A DNA stretch of 64,000 nt, taken from the NCBI GenBank assembly GCA_963565915.1, contig OY751486.1:4340001-4404000 (forward strand). Direction: 5' to 3'. Of the stretch, positions 63,385 through 64,000 are shown piece by piece. The position numbers and the translations under genes are program-made. The notes under the pieces were generated by a model. That model saw only the letters and a list, made by a program, of their open reading frames with translations. It ran no database searches and was not told the DNA's origin. Numbering within the stretch: the first letter of the stretch is position 1; each line of letters begins with the position of its first letter. This stretch comes from Entoloma clypeatum. Its lineage: Eukaryota > Basidiomycota > Agaricomycetes > Agaricales > Entolomataceae.

Positions 63385-64000
63385 GCTTTTGCTGTCTTGG
63401 TGTTTCGGAGTGCCATGACTAGCAGGAATCCAAAAATGGTTTGAGTTTAAATATACTGTTAAGTAGGTGAAACATTGGAGCTTTGTTGGAGTCCGTTGGA
63501 GGTCGGACGTAGGACTGAGACCAGAAGGGAACTCTGGAAATGCGGAGAAACGATGAAGGGGAGGGACATGGCTTCAATGTATGTGTTGCGCTGCCGTTTG
63601 TTGAATAAGGTGTCCCAATTTCAGGAGGTTAGAGGAGAGGTTGGAGGTGCAGAGGTTCTCAGAGAGATCTCGGTGAGGGACACACTGACATGGAAGTGAT
63701 CGGACAATGTCGGAGTTGTGACTCAGACACAGTACTGAGTTCATCAAAGGATAACAATGGAGGAAGAGCAGAAGATGATGATGTCGTCAGCATATTGTAC
63801 CACGGCGAGGATCTCTGGCATGAACTGAGAGTAGATGAGTGAACTTGGTTGATATTCGAACTGAGGAACTACAGGTATGTTGCCAGCAACTGATCAAACA
63901 TCGGAGATGTCGGTCAACGGACCATGTGGAAAAGGCGATGCATAAGTAAACAGGAATATGGATATAAAATGCATAAAGGCATGGAGTTATGAATATGAAA
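63385..64000 (-). mobile_element. B3: B-family fragment, gag start and partial 5' LTR
   Basis: 63385-63417 matches the first codons of B gag (MALRNTKTAKAGT, minus strand), followed to the right by the leader and an LTR starting TGTTAAGTAGG at 63457 that runs off the window. Many transitions and a deletion near 63880 show it is older than B. gag is cut after about 12 codons. Confidence 0.7.

Noticed and set aside
1..64000. CRISPR arrays, rRNA genes, bacterial operons
   Set aside because: None seen; gene structure is eukaryotic throughout.

Overview
The window is nuclear DNA of a mushroom-forming basidiomycete (Agaricomycetes). The evidence is many 45-80 nt GT-AG introns, very small exons, typical fungal families (DUF6593, small secreted Cys-module proteins, a fungal FYVE finger, a Sec2-type Rab GEF) and chromodomain Ty3/gypsy retrotransposons. 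Most host genes are spliced, so exon models here were built by eye from reading frame, splice sites and family motifs.

Region 1 (1-23.1 kb) is gene-bearing: a FYVE protein (-), a DUF6593 protein (-), a histidine-phosphatase gene with an in-frame TAG (+), an unknown protein (+), a P-loop kinase-like protein (-), a small secreted protein (-), a large multi-pass membrane protein (+), a secreted ricin-B lectin (+), a decayed methionyl-tRNA formyltransferase (+), a second, longer secreted protein (+), a decayed gene of unknown function, phosphopantothenate-cysteine ligase (+) and a Sec2-domain protein (-). The two secreted-protein genes lie in an inverted duplication (about 5.35-6.89 kb and 14.58-16.39 kb) and differ in module number. 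One copy has lost a splice donor.

Region 2 (23.1-64 kb) is a nested transposon island. Four Ty3/gypsy chromovirus families (called A, B, D and E here) can be ordered from LTR pairs and 5-bp target duplications. An old B copy (B-host, +) received a second B copy (-, 28814-61315, TSD CAATC). That copy received E (+, 31928-38553, TSD GGCTC), D2 (-, 40432-46534, TSD ACTGC) and A2 (+, 47130-60221, TSD ATGAA). A2 then received D1 (+, 52776-58875, TSD CCTCC). Truncated A1, E2 and B3 copies, a 2.5-kb TIR/foldback element and a tRNA-like SINE unit flank this stack. D1 and E have LTR pairs that look identical and are the youngest.

All four families share two features. A primer-binding site is complementary to the predicted 5' end of their own RNA (Tf1/sushi-like self-priming). 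A -1 slip heptamer sits within a few codons of the gag stop (GGGTTTT, GGATTTT or AAAAAAT). Three families carry extra genes between integrase and 3' LTR: A a 299-codon Cys-rich ORF, E a 122-codon coiled-coil ORF, and B an antisense, intron-containing gene with a complete Zn(2)-Cys(6) cluster pattern. The B cargo gene is open although B's own gag/pol is broken, and it is the most unusual object in the window. Older copies are decayed largely by CGA-to-TGA and other CpG transitions.
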